In this document: one piece after another, positions 25,897-37,699 of the stretch
How positions within the stretch are numbered: position 1 is the first letter of the stretch
How the letters are laid out: every line of letters begins with the position of its first letter
Source of the DNA: Cyclospora cayetanensis
Lineage: Eukaryota; Apicomplexa; Conoidasida; Eucoccidiorida; Eimeriidae
Assembly (NCBI RefSeq): GCF_002999335.1
Contig: NW_020312147.1
Span: 62,001 to 126,000, forward strand
DNA length: 64,000 bases
Reading direction: 5' to 3'
Made by a program: the position numbers and the translations under genes
The notes under the pieces: generated by a model
What the model was told of the DNA's origin: nothing
Database searches by the model: none
The model's input: the letters and a program-made list of their open reading frames with translations, nothing else

Positions 25897-28800
25897 ATGG
25901 ACAGTGAAGCCGCAGGGGAAAGGGGCCCTAGGGGCCCCTCGCAGGAGGCCCCTAAGGATGTCTCACGCCTCCTCCTTGCGGATGCGTTGAAACTCCTGCG
26001 GGAGTCTGAGCCGCGCAAGAAGTTCGCAGGTATCCTGAGGCTAACACAGCTTCTCAGAGACAGCAGCAGCAGCGAAAGCAGCACCAGCAGCAGGGGCGAA
26101 AGCGGCAGTACCACGGGGGGGTTATTCTTAGATGAGCGGACTGCCCTAGAGGTAGTGAGAGCCGCTAGGCCTTCCTTCCTGCGAGATCTGCTTCTTGCTG
26201 CTGCTCCTTACAGGGCAGTCTGCTTGCTCCTGCTGCAGCTGGTGCTGCAGCACAAGGCCGTAGTCTTGCGCCTCCGCTGTTGCCTTATGCCGCTCCTGTG
26301 GCTGCTGCTCACACAGCAGCCGCAAGTTTCCGACGTCCTCGAGCCGCTGCAACTAAGCCCAGAGGAGCAGGAGTTGCGCAGAGATCTCAAGGCTCCCCAG
26401 ACTTCCGCCTCTGCAGCAGCTTCTCCCGGTGCTCTCGCAGGCTCTGCTGCTGCTGCTGCTGCTGCCGCTTCAGAAGCAGAAGGCGATCCTGTGGGCTACG
26501 ACCTCACCCTGCAGGATGCTGCAACTATTGCCGGGGTGCTGCGGCAGTTTGTATACTTCTGCGGATATAGGACAGTGGCAGCAGCGGCTGCATCTGCACT
26601 TGCAGCCGAGACTGCGGCAGACGGCTCGCTGCTGCTGCCAGACATTGCAGCGGCGCATCAGCGGCGGCAGTTCGAGGCAGCACTCACGGAGGCTGAAAGG
26701 CACATGCAGGAATGGGCAGACGCCGCTGCGGAGGAAGCCGGCTCGGCAGCAGCGGACAGTGCAGCGCCAAAACGCTCACCTGCAGAAGTTTTCGATGAAG
26801 AGGAGGAGGCAGAGGAACTGGATATTGAAGGTTACGACCTCCACAGACAGTGGCTTCAGTGCCTAGGCGCGGCAGAGAGGGGCAGAGGCTCTCGGAATGC
26901 GGCAGACGACGAGGCGGAAGGTCGGAGCAGCACACACACAGACAGCGAAGGCGAAATCAGCGATGGCAGCAGTGACAGCAGTCAGGAAGACTGCACTGGT
27001 GTGCTGTGGCTCGAAGGAAGGGCAGTCGGCGGAGTCGACTGTTTGGCCGTGGCATGCAGCGCCTTGCTGCAGCAGCACGACACAGGGCCTCTTTTGCTCC
27101 TCTCCTTGCTGCTTCAACATGTACACCCGGTAAGGCGCTCCGTGCCTCGGAGAGGTATCGTGGGGAAAATCCGACCGTCGCGGTGGAGCGACTCGCGCGT
27201 TCTGCAGCACGCAACTTGCGAAAAAAATGCCTTGGGCTGCCGTTCGAGAGGCAGGGCCGTCTTAAAAAGGTGTAGCAGTAGCTAGCACTGCCGTAATAGA
27301 AAGGGGCCTCTTTTTGCGCTTCAGGTGACCTTATCCTTTGTGCGTTCTTCGCTCACGGAGCGCCTTTGTGGAGGGAAGGGCCAAACCTGCGATCTTATGG
27401 CCGTAGAACTCCTTTCCCTGTGGCTTGCTGCCCTTGCTGACGCTGCCGACGCTCAGCAGCAAGGGCAGCCGCTGCAGGGGAGACAGATGGGGAGAGTGGA
27501 CCGCCTGCGGGAACGCGCCGTGCTGGCAGCAGCGTGCCTAGAACGCTTCAAGGAGTCCGATCTGAAGGTATGCACCCGCCATTTCACGCTCACGAGTTTT
27601 TGCGAAAAAGCGAGGCACTCTCACATTTCTAGCGCTGAGGAGACAGACGCCGCTTCTGAAAGACAGTGCCCCTTCTAGCACGTTCGAGCGCCTTGCCGCA
27701 AGCGTCTCGGCGAGAGGAGGCACACAGGCAACCCTCCAGCTCGCTAGCCACCTGCACTTTCGGGAAAGAGAACTTTCTTGAAGTAAATAACGCCGACTAA
27801 CGGCGTGAGGCCTTCCCCCCAGGATCGGCTGGAAGGCAGACTCTGCATCTCGGAGGCGCATCGCCTGTGCGCAGGTCGTGTGTGTGGCTTTAAAGACGGC
27901 CCTCAGCAGCAAGCTGCCTCTACAACAGCGCGGAGATGCCTTGCGCTGCTGCAGCTTGCTCTTGATCATCTACGGCTACCACTGTTTTACCGTACCAGGT
28001 CCGAGCTGCAGTCCCTCGGCAACAAGGAGCCTTGGATATGTTCCTCCTCTCAGGCGTTTTAGCGCGCTTCCCTCTCTGATCCATGGACTTAACGTCGCTA
28101 GCAATCCTCCCTTTGATCCATGGACCTAACGTCGCTAGCAATCCTCCCTTTGATCCATGAACCCAACGTCGCTAGCAATCCCATGGTTTCCTGGTGTGCG
28201 CCTGCAGACTGTCTGCACCTCATTAGTGTGTGCTGCCTTCTGTCGCAAGTAGAAATCCAATTGTTTTTTGACCGGTGCAGCGCTGCTGCGAGGGCGGCAG
28301 CAAGGAAAGCAGCAAGCAGCAGGAGCAGCAGCAGCAGCAGCAGCGGAGTGCTGATGAAACGCACATGGGACCCCCGCGCGATTATGCCTAGAGAGATCAC
28401 GGCAACCGAGAAGGCTGCGGCTGCTGCTGCGACAGAAGCAGTAGCAGATGCAGCCTTCACGTTTTCTGTCTGCTGTATTCGGCTGATGGGGCAGCATGCA
28501 GAGGCGCTCGAAAACGGTCCCATCAGTGCTAAGACTCTTGTATGCTCTCCCTATGTGATCCTTTTGCTAGTACTGCTGCCTCTGCCGTGGTTGCTGCTGC
28601 TGCATTGCCAGCACGCAACAAACAGCTAGTACTGCTGCCTCTGCTGTGGTTGCTGCTGCTGCATTGCCAGCACGCAACAAACAGCTAGGACTGCTGCCTC
28701 TGCTGCCTCTGCTGCTGCTGCATTGCCAGCACGCAACAAACAGCTGGGACTGCTGCCTCTGCTGCGGTTGCTGCTGCTGCATTGCCAGCACGCAACAAAC

Positions 28801-31284
28801 AGCTGGGACTGCTGCCTCTGCTGTGGTTGCTGCTGCTGCATTGCCAGCACGCAACAAACAGCTGGGACTGCTGCCTCTGCTGCGGTTGCTGCTATTTCTG
28901 CAGCATGACCTGTTCCAGTCCTTTCAGGAAGCGGCGCTCGCAGCGTTGGACTTTGCGGAGGAAAGCTTGGACAAGGCAACGAACTGGAGGTTAGCAGCAT
29001 CGGCTCGCCGCTCCCGCAACTGCCCATCTTGAGAAGGGCAGCAGCACGTGCTTTTTCATATCCTATAGCTGAGTGTTAGGCCCGCTGTTTTCAGGCCGGC
29101 TGAAGTATTGGAGGGCTTAACTGCAGCGGCGCGGCTACTAGGGGCATGGATTTCTCTCGAGCCTTCGGAGCACGGCACACGCGTCAGCTTTTTTCTAAGC
29201 GTTTTAAGCCGCTCTTTAGCGTGCATGCCACGAGGCGCTGCCTTCACCTTTGACACGAGCTCTGGCTTCTCAGCTTACCAACGAAAAAAGAGGAGCTAGC
29301 CACGAATCTCCCACTGCAGCGGGACCGTTCAGGGCATCGAAAAGCTTCGAGGTGCCCTACACACGATGCGCTTCTGCAGATGCTGCGATTGTTGCCTGCC
29401 TTCGTTTTGACGCTGGAGCCTCAAGACGCTGCGCCACTTCTTTCCGCCCTCTTGGCCTTCTCTCCGTGAGCACCACTGATGGCCCCTCCCTGCTCTCCCT
29501 CAATTCATTCTGTCATGTGCACCGAAGCGCCGGCGGCAAAGCCCTCCCACGTTGCCCATGAAATGCGTTTCCTACCCGCCACAAGCGCTGAGTTGCGCTG
29601 TGCACACATATATGCGGCGCAGAGATGATTGGGTGGACTGCGAGGGAGTGCTGGACTTGTTGTTGTCGCTCCTCATGCAAACGCCGCAGGCCCTTGCGGA
29701 GGGTCAGTACGCACTGATATCTTGTTGTGGGCGCTGCACGGCCTCTGGCGTATGTTCACACCCATACATATATACGTGGTAGGCATGGGGATGTGCAGAC
29801 GGTACTTGGTGGGCGCTGCATGTGCAAGTTGTTGCAGCGCATCAGAGAGTAGAGACTTTTGCGTATGGCTGCCGCAGCATCCGTGAGCGACCTGGGCTGC
29901 CTCTGCAGCTCGCTGATTGCAGCGGCCTTCTTGTCGCCTCTCGTTGAAAATCCCAGCAAGTATATTCTGCAAGTTGAGAAGCACCGACGGCAGCAGCAGC
30001 TGCTGGAGCAGCAGCTCGATGCAGCGGAGGGCCCTCTGGTAAGGTGTCTCCTGTCTAGGACTGCTGCTGTTGGTCTTCCTGTCAAAGACATCCCTTCGAA
30101 TCGAAAACTGGATGCGCTGTGACCGCTTGTGGCGCATTTCGATGCTGCACGTTCTGCGCTGCAGCCGACTTCGCCAGCAGCAGAGAGCAGCCGCACTTTG
30201 CAGGCTGCCCAGCTTCTTCCGCCGTGTCCGTTCCCGTTGCCAGCAGATGCAAGTCCCCTTAGAGGCAACGCCTCAGCAGAGCTGTGTGTGAAGACTGGGG
30301 TAACTGTTCATCGGGCGTTGCTGATGCTGATGAAGAGCGGCAGCAGCAGCAACGTAAAGGCGACAGCAAGAGCCGTTACTGCAGTTGCTGGCGCTGCTGC
30401 CTTTTCGGCGCAGACTTTTGCACAGGCAGCGGCACTGCAGGAGCAGCTGCTCCTGCACCCTAAGCCCTTCCGTTCTGTAGGGGTTGGCGTCGGCAGCCTG
30501 GCTGAAGTGAAGAAGTGCCTCTTGTGGATCTCGGATGTCACCAGCTGCTGCGCAGCCCTTGTCGGCCTTCGGTGCTCGGCAGCAGAGCTGCAGGAGCTGG
30601 TGTCTCCTCATCAGCAAGAGCTGCTTTGGGTGCTTCTTGATGGGCCTGTTGCACTTGAGCTGCCCAATTTGCTACAGGACTGTCCCTCAAAGCTCTTATA
30701 CTTCACGGCATGAGGCCCTTAGAGGACCGTGCAAAGAAGACGCTAAACACCAGACCCTCCGTGTGTGGTGCCTTGTGTGGCTGTGCAGCACTCGCTAGCG
30801 TCTCAGTTGATTCTACTCCGTCCCGATTCCCCGACAGACTTCCTTGGGCACCTTGACGAAAGCACAACATTGTGGCTAAGGGCATCGAGAATAACTCTGT
30901 TTCTTTCGCAAAAGCATCCCGGTGTTTGTGGAGCATTAGCCATTGCTATCAATCAATGGAAACGCGTAAGGAGCTTGTCCTATGCTGCTTCCCTCCGTGT
31001 CGGGTGCTCCTGCCACCTGCTGTGCGGCTGCCAGCAATGTTGCTGGTGCTTAGGCTGATTTGCACGACGGCGCGAGTGTGGATACTTCACCCTGCTGATT
31101 TTTTCATGTGGGCGCTTCCTCTGGAGCCGCAGCACGTGCCACTGGTGCTCTTGTGCTACAGAGGAGCAAGTGCAAGGCCTTCCTGTGCGGATCGCCGGGA
31201 GCTTCTCAGGACGGTGTGTGGGAAGAGGAAGACGACCTCCTCCTTAGAGCATTCGGCTTACTCGTGCACTCGGTAGCCCCCTAA
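25897..31284 (+). CDS. Neurochondrin-like helical-repeat protein
   Basis: Exons 25897-27129, 27325-27567, 27875-27998, 28250-28539, 28862-28989, 29623-29702, 29878-30038, 30165-about 30599, 30789-30965, 31162-31284 join in phase to about 997 residues. ATG at 25897; the frame is open upstream only from GTG. The N-terminus has the neurochondrin-like opening (LLRESEPRKKFAGILRLTQL, then ERTALEVVRAA and SFLRDLL). Alpha-helical Leu-rich segments follow (AVCLLLLQLVLQHKAVVLRL), then acidic linkers with EEEEAEELD and Ala/Ser runs. Later exons are helical (VCVALKTALSSKLPLQQRGD, DWVDCEGVLDLLLSLL, ITLFLSQKHPGVCGALAIA), and the last ends LLLRAFGLLVHSVAP. The function of this family in protists is unclear, so the name reflects fold-type similarity. 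The 3' end of exon 8 is tentative. Two introns contain tandem repeats (37 bp and 59 bp). An unrelated ARM/HEAT-type protein is the alternative. Confidence 0.52.
28077..28182. repeat. 37-bp tandem repeat, about 2.9 copies, in an intron
   Basis: Copies begin TGATCCATG at 28077, 28114 and 28151 and share the word AACGTCGCTAGCAATCC. They lie between neurochondrin-like exons 3 and 4. Confidence 0.93.
28567..28894. repeat. 59-bp tandem repeat, about 5.5 copies, spanning a splice acceptor
   Basis: Units start at 28567, 28626, 28685, 28744 and 28803, with a partial unit from 28862. Each carries CACGCAACAAACAG followed by CTGGGACTGCTGCCTCTG or a close variant. In the gene model the last ACAG (ending 28861) is the acceptor of exon 5, so every unit contains a copy of that acceptor and of the first codons of the exon. 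Confidence 0.93.
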
Positions 31285-32555
31285 GCTGCATAGGGAAGGT
31301 TTGAGGGTTTGGGGTAGAGAGAGAGCTCTCAGGACTGCGAGGCAGTCGGCTGCGCGAGGCAGTGATAAAGCAGAGTGAAAGGGCCGAGGCTGCCCGTCTT
31401 CCCCCACATGCGCTCATGACTGCAGTCGCAGCCAGGTCGATTCGGGTTGTGCCCGCCAAGACTTTACGGCGACGCGCGCGTGTGCATGTGCGTGTGCATG
31501 TGCATGTGCGTGTGCGTTCCTCTCTCTCTGTCCCTGTGACTCCCACTATCGTTTAGCCGGTCAAGGGGGAGAGAGATCCGTGATTGTTTTTTATTCACAT
31601 ACTTTCCCTCTGTTTAAGCAATTTAGGGGGGTTTCCTAGTGGATTTTTACCGTTAGCTGCACCTACTAGCAGGACGGGTGAGGCCCCCCCTCGTGGGGGT
31701 TCTCTCTGAGCCTATGCCTGTCTAAGTGTAAGAAGCGAACACCCTGCGGCGAGAACCATGATAACCCAAAGGTCTCTTTTGATCGCGCTTTTTGGCAAGG
31801 GCGGGAAAGGAGAGGGGCGAAGAAGGGATGCTGCAAGAGCAGGCGCCTGCCTTGTACTGGCCTGCCCGTCTGTCCTGCTCCAAGTAGGTGGGAACTTGCC
31901 GTCCCGCCTCGTGGGAAGGAGAGTCGAAGCGCCCAATAAAGCGCCAAATACACACAATTTGAGAGAAGAGCTGCAGTTTCATTCAAAACAAGGGGCCTGT
32001 CACCACCTGCAGCCGAGACATCCCGTGTGCCCCCTGGCGCGCCGAACTTCTCCTGGCCGACAACTGCCTCGCGGCTGTCCAGCACGCATTGTTCCCGCGA
32101 AAAGGAATGAAAATGACTTCGCCATATATAGCATCTGACAGACAGGAAGGCACCTGCTCTTGCAGCATTCCTTACGCGTGCCAGATGGTGGCGAGGGGGT
32201 CGTTGGACGTCCCACGCCAGCGGCGCGACGCGGGGGAACGGGGGGCCTTAGCGGCGAGTGAGCGGCTCCCTGTTTTCACTGAAACTGCGGCTTCTCGTTC
32301 AGCTCAATGTGTGTACTTTGGATTTCATGGGGAGTTTCACCTTCATTAAAGGTCAAAACGAGCCAATGCGGAGGACAGGAGACTGCTGATCATGCAGAGG
32401 CCGTCGTGAGCGGCTGCAGAAGGAGCCGCCGCAGCCTGGGCCCCTGTGTATGCATCTAAGGAGAGCCTCTCTCTTCGGCATCATGCAACTGCTTCTCGCG
32501 CTTGCTGGTGCAAAAATCCCCTGGATGTCGCTGTCTTTACTGGCGTTGCCGCAGG
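31285..32555. other. Intergenic
   Basis: It contains a GTGCATGTGCGTGTGC-type repeat near 31480-31512 and short frames on both strands. A 139-residue - frame (31666-32085) has no motif and no ATG in good context. No supported gene. Confidence 0.45.
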
Positions 32556-34480
32556 ATGACACCCGACTGCCGGCCGGTTCCCCCTGTGGTCCGCCTAAGC
32601 CGCAGACTGCTGCAGCTGCAGCAGCAGCTGCCTCACCAGCAACAGCAGCAGCTGCTGCAGAGGCTCTTGCAAGGCCAAGACAGCAAAATAGTCGAACTCT
32701 GTGACGAGCACACTCCTTCCACAAGGAGCCCGACGGGGTCGGCTGTGCGCCAGCAGCAACGCCAATCTCGACTAGCCAGCGGCATCAGCAGCAGTAGTAG
32801 CAGGCACCTACAGCGCGCTTTAGAGGAGGCAAGACAGTTGATGCGCAGCTTGTCGCTTGTTTCAGGTAGCAGCAGCAGCACTAGTAGAGTCAGCAGCAGC
32901 AGCAGTAGTAGTAGAGGCAGCAGCAGCAGTAGAGGCAGCAGCACAAGCTGTAGCAGCAGTACCAGTAACACCCCGAATGGAAGATCAGTGCCTTTAGCAC
33001 AGCCAGCTCCAGGGGCAGGGATTCCCGACGCTGCAGAGAGAGAGAGGGGTGTTGACGGGGGGGGTTCAGCCCCCCCTCCCCAGGGAGGGGCATCTCTGAA
33101 GGATTTGCAGGTGCAGCAGCACGCTGCAGCAGGTGTCATTCGAGATCTAATGAAAGGCGTAGAGAGACAGCACCAGCTGATACAGCAACAGCAACAGCAA
33201 CAGCAAGAAATCGAGGAGAAGCGGGAGCTTCTCCAGCACCGATTAGACGAGCAGACCGTAATCGTCCGTCGTCAAGAAGCGTAGGCATCGAGTCTCTCGA
33301 GGCGTTGGCAACAACATCGCAGCAACACTGAACATGCGCTTGCGACATTAGCCCTATGCTGCCTTTATGGATCCATCTTAACCGCTGCAGTGGGGTGCTC
33401 TTTCACCTGCTCCGTGATGCTGCAGACCTTGATGTCTTGCACTTATCTTGACTGGCTTGCACTGCTGCGGCTGCTGCTGTCACTTTCAGACTTATAAAGC
33501 AACATGAGGATCAGCTGCGGCGGCAGCAGCACGAGGCTGGAGCGCAGCAGCGGCTCCTGCAGAAAGCTCAGCAGCAGCTGCAGCAGCATGAGCGGGGAGA
33601 GAAAACTCTTGCCATGGAAGCAGATAAGGTGAGCAAGGTCGCCGTCGAGCGAGCGCTTGCTTGCCGATTAGCGGCTGCATCGGTAGCTTGGCGATTCTCT
33701 GCATTCGTGTGGATGTCGCTGTGGTTCCAGTTCCTGCAGAAACTAAGGAGCCAAATGCGCAGGGCATGCATGCGCCTCTGCACTGCGTTCGCTGCAGCTT
33801 AGGAGACAGCACAGAGACAGGGAGACTGTCTGGGAACGTCGAGCTGCTGCAATGCAGCAGGAGCTGCGACGGGTTGCAGCAGAAGTAGCAGCAGCAACAA
33901 GAGCCAGAGGCGCTGCTGAGAGGTTTGCCGCTCGCCTACGTCTTGTGCTGTTTGCGTAGGATACTGCCGCTTGCTGAGGTGAGGTGCCTGCAACTGCTGA
34001 GCTCTCTGTCGCTAGTGGGATTTGCTGCTCTTTTTCGCAGGGAGCTTGCGCGCCTCAGAAACGCGATGGCAGCTAGCAGTAGAAGGCTTTCTGCAGCTGG
34101 TTCTGCCGCTGAGGGCAGTAGCCGCATGCCAGCAGCACTCCATGGCCTCTTTTCGAGCCGCAACTGCGCGAACAGCCGCTCGGTAAGCGACGGCAAGTGT
34201 GCAGCGAAGGGCTGCATGCCGATTACCAGCATCCAAAGCAGCATGCACTGCAGCAGCACCAGCACAGGCGAGAATCAGTCAAGCAGCGGCAGCTGCCGCA
34301 GCGGAGGCAGCAGAGCAAGTCCGGATACCCCTGCAGGCAGTCCCTCTCTCTGCCGTGTTTCTCGAAGAGCTCATAGATCTCTCCGCTGCTGCAGCGGCTG
34401 CATGTCAACAAGCGTCACAGAGGCAGTCGCTGCTGCACCTCCCCTCCTGCACTTCGAGCAGCAAAAAGACGTGCTGCTAA
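32556..34480 (+). CDS. Hypothetical coiled-coil protein (Q/S/A-rich)
   Basis: Five exons join in phase: 32556-33280, 33490-33628, 33798-33955, 34041-34182, 34205-34480, giving 479 residues. The start is the first ATG in frame (32556). It sits just after an acceptor-like GCCGCAG, so an upstream exon is possible. The first exon has poly-Q, a helix (LQRALEEARQLMRSLSL), long Ser runs, a Pro/Gly linker and the beginning of a coiled coil (VERQHQLIQQQ). Exons 2 and 3 continue the heptads without break (KQHEDQLRRQQHEAGAQQRL, ERRAAAMQQELRRVAAEVAA). The last exon is Ala-rich with FLEELIDLSAAA. No family recognised; a cytoskeletal or Golgi coiled-coil role would be a guess. The junction into exon 4 has a second possible reading. 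Confidence 0.5.
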
Positions 34481-34776
34481 GGAAATGCCGATTGCAGCAG
34501 CAGAATCCGAGGCTGCAGCTCCCGGAGAGCTCCACGAAAAACGCTGCAGACATCGACAGCAGCGGCTGCTCGCCAGCGACGTGCCCTGCTGCTGCTGCTC
34601 TTACTCGTGCTCCTGCTTGCTCGCTTAATGCAGCCTCAACACCGTTGCAGCTGCAACAAAAGCCAGCAGCAGCGGCACAGCCTCATGCATAATACAGAGA
34701 GAGCTGTCTTAGGGGATACGGAACGTTTGCACACTTCCGCGAGCAGAAGGCCCCCATGCTCACCACCCCCTCCGAG

Positions 34777-34813
<37 letters not shown>

Positions 34814-34830
34814 GTATATATATATACATA
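34777..34830. repeat. (TA)n microsatellite
   Basis: Alternating TA with two or three GTA interruptions. Confidence 0.95.
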
Positions 34831-35080
34831 CTCGCGCAGAGGCTCCGTCGGCGTAGTTTGATTTGTTCAGCGCCCCTCAGTGGCGCCTTAGGCCAGCGCA
34901 GATCCGCTTTAGATAAGCCTAATTATAAAGGGCAGCAGAATCGCACTTTTTCCGGCTGCGGCTCGGAAGATTTTCAGCTGTGGTGTTGGTCGCAAACCTA
35001 AAAGACAGCAGCACCGAGCAGACAGCGTTCCCGAGTCGTTTTTTGTGATGCTAGGGCCTGAAGAAGGCACAAAACTGCTT

Positions 35081-35494
35081 TCAGCCAAAGGGCTTTACGT
35101 ACGCAGGGAGAGGCAGGTAGTTAGTGCTGCATCCTCTTTCTTTCAAAGTCTCCTTAGAAGCGCACTGCACGCAGGCGATATGCAATACAAGCTTGACGAA
35201 ACGATACACTAGGGAGTACTCTAGAAAAATTTCCCCCGTAACATCGCCCGCCCCCTCTAAATTCCCGATGAGGGTAGGAGAGGGCCCTGCAAGTAGGTAG
35301 ATGCGCGTCGCCGCACCCTCTCTAGGCACGCCGAAAAGCATGTACAGCAGCCAGTTGACACACGCATGCACACCCACAACACTGCATCTCGTGGAGACCA
35401 GCTGACTCTGCAAACGGATCCGACAGCTCTTTTTGCTCTTGCTCTCATGAGCGAACTCCGTGTAGGAAAGTGTGCATACGGGAAGGTGCAACAT
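35081..35494 (-). CDS. Weak hypothetical ORF
   Basis: ATG at 35494 with 137 codons. The middle section reads as ordinary protein (LIGNLEGAGDVTGEIFLEY) after an acceptor-like CTTGCAG, so a true exon may start there. No homopolymers, no family recognised, no partner exon found. Confidence 0.2.
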   Translation of the reverse strand: MLHLPVCTLSYTEFAHESKSKKSCRIRLQSQLVSTRCSVVGVHACVNWLLYMLFGVPREGAATRIYLLAGPSPTLIGNLEGAGDVTGEIFLEYSLVYRFVKLVLHIACVQCASKETLKERGCSTNYLPLPAYVKPFG

Positions 35495-35809
35495 GGAGAC
35501 CACCCCTGGCAGGAAGCACTACGAGCTGAGGGGTGTCTCCGCCCATTGGCAGCTTTTGCGAGGCCTCAAACCGCGAACACGAAAACGCTATGCTCTCTTA
35601 GAACCCCTCGCAACAGCAACTCTCCAAGGCAGTGTCTCATGAGCTCCTAGCAGTTGTTCTAAACCGTTTGTGTGGCGTTGCATGTAACGCCTCCCCTAAA
35701 TCTGAGAAGGCGCTTCTGGAGTGCCCTCCCATCGTGCCAAAAAGCCTCCCGTAGCGGCCTTTTTTTCACCGGCAAAACGTGAGGCTGCCGAATCTGTAGG
35801 GAGCCTTTT

Positions 35810-37699
35810 TTATGAAGCGTCCAAAATAATTTGTGTAGAGGAAGGCATCGCTACGGCGTTCAATTTGCGCGCTCCTACGAGGAAGAGCAGCAAAAAGCGC
35901 AGTCCGAGGCCACACGACTTGAGAGGCTGCTGCTGCAGCTGCTGCTGCAGCTGCTGCAGCAGCATCTCGCTGTGGGGAGTCGCTCGTATACGCTGGAGCA
36001 GCTCGGCTTCTCCCTGCTGCAGCCACAGGCAAAGAGTGCTCAGTGTCGGCGTTGATAGCAGCAAAATTTGCTGTGGGCTTTGCTGCCGCGCAAACAGGGG
36101 AGCACAGCGAAGCACGCCAAAGCCTTGCAGCAGCAGCAGCAGCGCTCTCGCAGCTGTTTCCTTCTGCTGCTGCAAGCACAAAGGGCACAACCCCCCCGAA
36201 AAGCCACTCCCCCAGAGCCACCGACTGCAAGGGCAGCAAAAGGCAGACAAATTCTTCGTGTGCTGCGTCTTGGGACTGAGCAGCTCCTGCAGCACCTCTA
36301 GCCGCTGCCGATGTTGCTGCTCTGCCAGCTCGCTCCGTCTGTCCTCCCCCTCACGGGAGAAACCTTCACCTCCTCCCGTTGGCGAGCAGTCTTTGTGCTG
36401 CTGTTCGTGCATGCGTCGAAGCCGCTGCATCGCGCCTGCCTCTGCCAAGGAGAGCAGCCGGGCAGCTGCTGTCTGCACTTCCCGCAGCTTCCGCCGGGCT
36501 GCTGCACCTCTAGCTGCTGCTGCTGCTGCAGGAGGTTGTTCGCTCTCTTGCCTACAGGAACGCGCTGCAGGAGCGGCAGCAGCGGCGGCTTTCTCAGCAT
36601 GCGCTGCTGCTGCTGCTGCATCCGAAAGGGCAGCCGCTGCTGCTGCACGGCGTTGAAGCCAGTGCAGCAAATAGCCCTCAAAAGCGGCTAGCAGCAGCTC
36701 CTGATGTAGCATCCCCTGCTGCTGCACCTGCAGCAACACGCAGCGAAAGAGGCTTTGCACTTGCTTTGGCAGCGCGACGGGCAGCAGCAGCAATCGTCTG
36801 CTGCTCTCAGATAAGCCGACAGGGTGCTTGCTGGGTAGACCTTTGAGAACTGCTGCCCCTCCTGATGCTTCCGTTGCTGCCTTCCGTTGCTGCTGCTGCA
36901 GCAGCCGCTGCAGCAACAGCAGCCAGTCGCATGCGAACACGACCACGTCTCCTCGCGGAAGCTGGGGAGTTGGCAGCAGCAGCAGGTGCTTCTGGAGCAG
37001 CAACAACTGCACGTATTGATGCACTTCTGTGCGACTGTCTTCATCGTGAGAACTGTCAAGAGCAGCAGCTGTGGAGGCAGCAAGGCTACTCAGCAGCCTG
37101 CGCCGTCGCTTGGAGGTGCGGATGCGACTTGCTTCAGCTGCTGCTGCCGCTGCTGCTGCAGTGTCTTGGGGGCAGCAGCGACAGGAAGAACTGCCGCAAA
37201 GAGCGCTGGTTGCTGCAGCAAAGCGGTCCAGCTCTGCTGCTTCCGCAGCAACAGCACAGCTTGGGCGGCTGCTCCGAGATGCTTCCGATCCCCCTGCAGG
37301 TGCAGTCGCATCTGCGGAAGGCGCATGCGCGCTCAGAGTGCCCCTGTCGCTGCCTCTCCGTTCTGTGGAATGCAGTTCATCCTGCTCCAGCTGCTGCAGC
37401 AGCAACAAAGGACACCAAAAATACCGCAGCAGCTGCGGCTCGAACGCAGCGCGCAAATGCAGCAGCCGTTTCAAGGAGTGGCACCAAAGCAACCCATTCT
37501 GCTGAAGTCGCTGGATATGCGGCAGGTGTTGGTGCTGCTGCCGTTGCTCTTCGGGGTGCTGTTGTACTTCTTGCCGCTTCTCTCCTTGCTGTTGCTGTTG
37601 CTCTTCGGGGTGCTGTTGGTGCAGGGGTTGTGGCAGTTCCTGGTAAGGGTGACTCTCGTGAACGTGCAGTTGGTGGCTTGCTCCCGCCGGCTGCTGCAT
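35810..37699 (-). CDS. Hypothetical 629-residue Q/A/L-rich protein
   Basis: One uninterrupted frame from ATG 37699 to TAA 35810-35812, with an in-frame stop just upstream of the ATG. The N-terminus is Q/H/E-rich (HPEEQQQQQGEKRQE). The middle alternates leucine-rich helices with poly-A and poly-Q tracts (WLLLLQRLLQQQQRKA). Near residue 510 is a Cys-rich patch with two CxxC pairs (CCPCSRW ... GLCPLCL), possibly metal-binding. The C-terminus is again Leu-rich. I recognise no family. A long + strand ORF (36865-37788) is the mirror of the same CAG/CTG repeats. I prefer the - strand because it has an ATG, an upstream stop and non-repetitive segments with normal composition. Confidence 0.5.
   Translation of the reverse strand: MQQPAGASHQLHVHESHPYQELPQPLHQQHPEEQQQQQGEKRQEVQQHPEEQRQQHQHLPHIQRLQQNGLLWCHSLKRLLHLRAAFEPQLLRYFWCPLLLLQQLEQDELHSTERRGSDRGTLSAHAPSADATAPAGGSEASRSSRPSCAVAAEAAELDRFAAATSALCGSSSCRCCPQDTAAAAAAAAEASRIRTSKRRRRLLSSLAASTAAALDSSHDEDSRTEVHQYVQLLLLQKHLLLLPTPQLPRGDVVVFACDWLLLLQRLLQQQQRKAATEASGGAAVLKGLPSKHPVGLSESSRRLLLLPVALPKQVQSLFRCVLLQVQQQGMLHQELLLAAFEGYLLHWLQRRAAAAAALSDAAAAAAHAEKAAAAAAPAARSCRQESEQPPAAAAAARGAAARRKLREVQTAAARLLSLAEAGAMQRLRRMHEQQHKDCSPTGGGEGFSREGEDRRSELAEQQHRQRLEVLQELLSPKTQHTKNLSAFCCPCSRWLWGSGFSGGLCPLCLQQQKETAARALLLLLQGFGVLRCAPLFARQQSPQQILLLSTPTLSTLCLWLQQGEAELLQRIRATPHSEMLLQQLQQQLQQQPLKSCGLGLRFLLLFLVGARKLNAVAMPSSTQIILDAS

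Larger units (their letters stand above)
34481..35809. other. Intergenic with AT microsatellite
   Basis: Contains the (TA)n tract at 34777-34830 and a weak - strand ORF (35081-35494), listed separately. Nothing else seen. Confidence 0.45.

Noticed and set aside
28567..28894. CRISPR-like array
   Set aside because: Units are contiguous 59-bp copies without unique spacers, in a eukaryotic intron.
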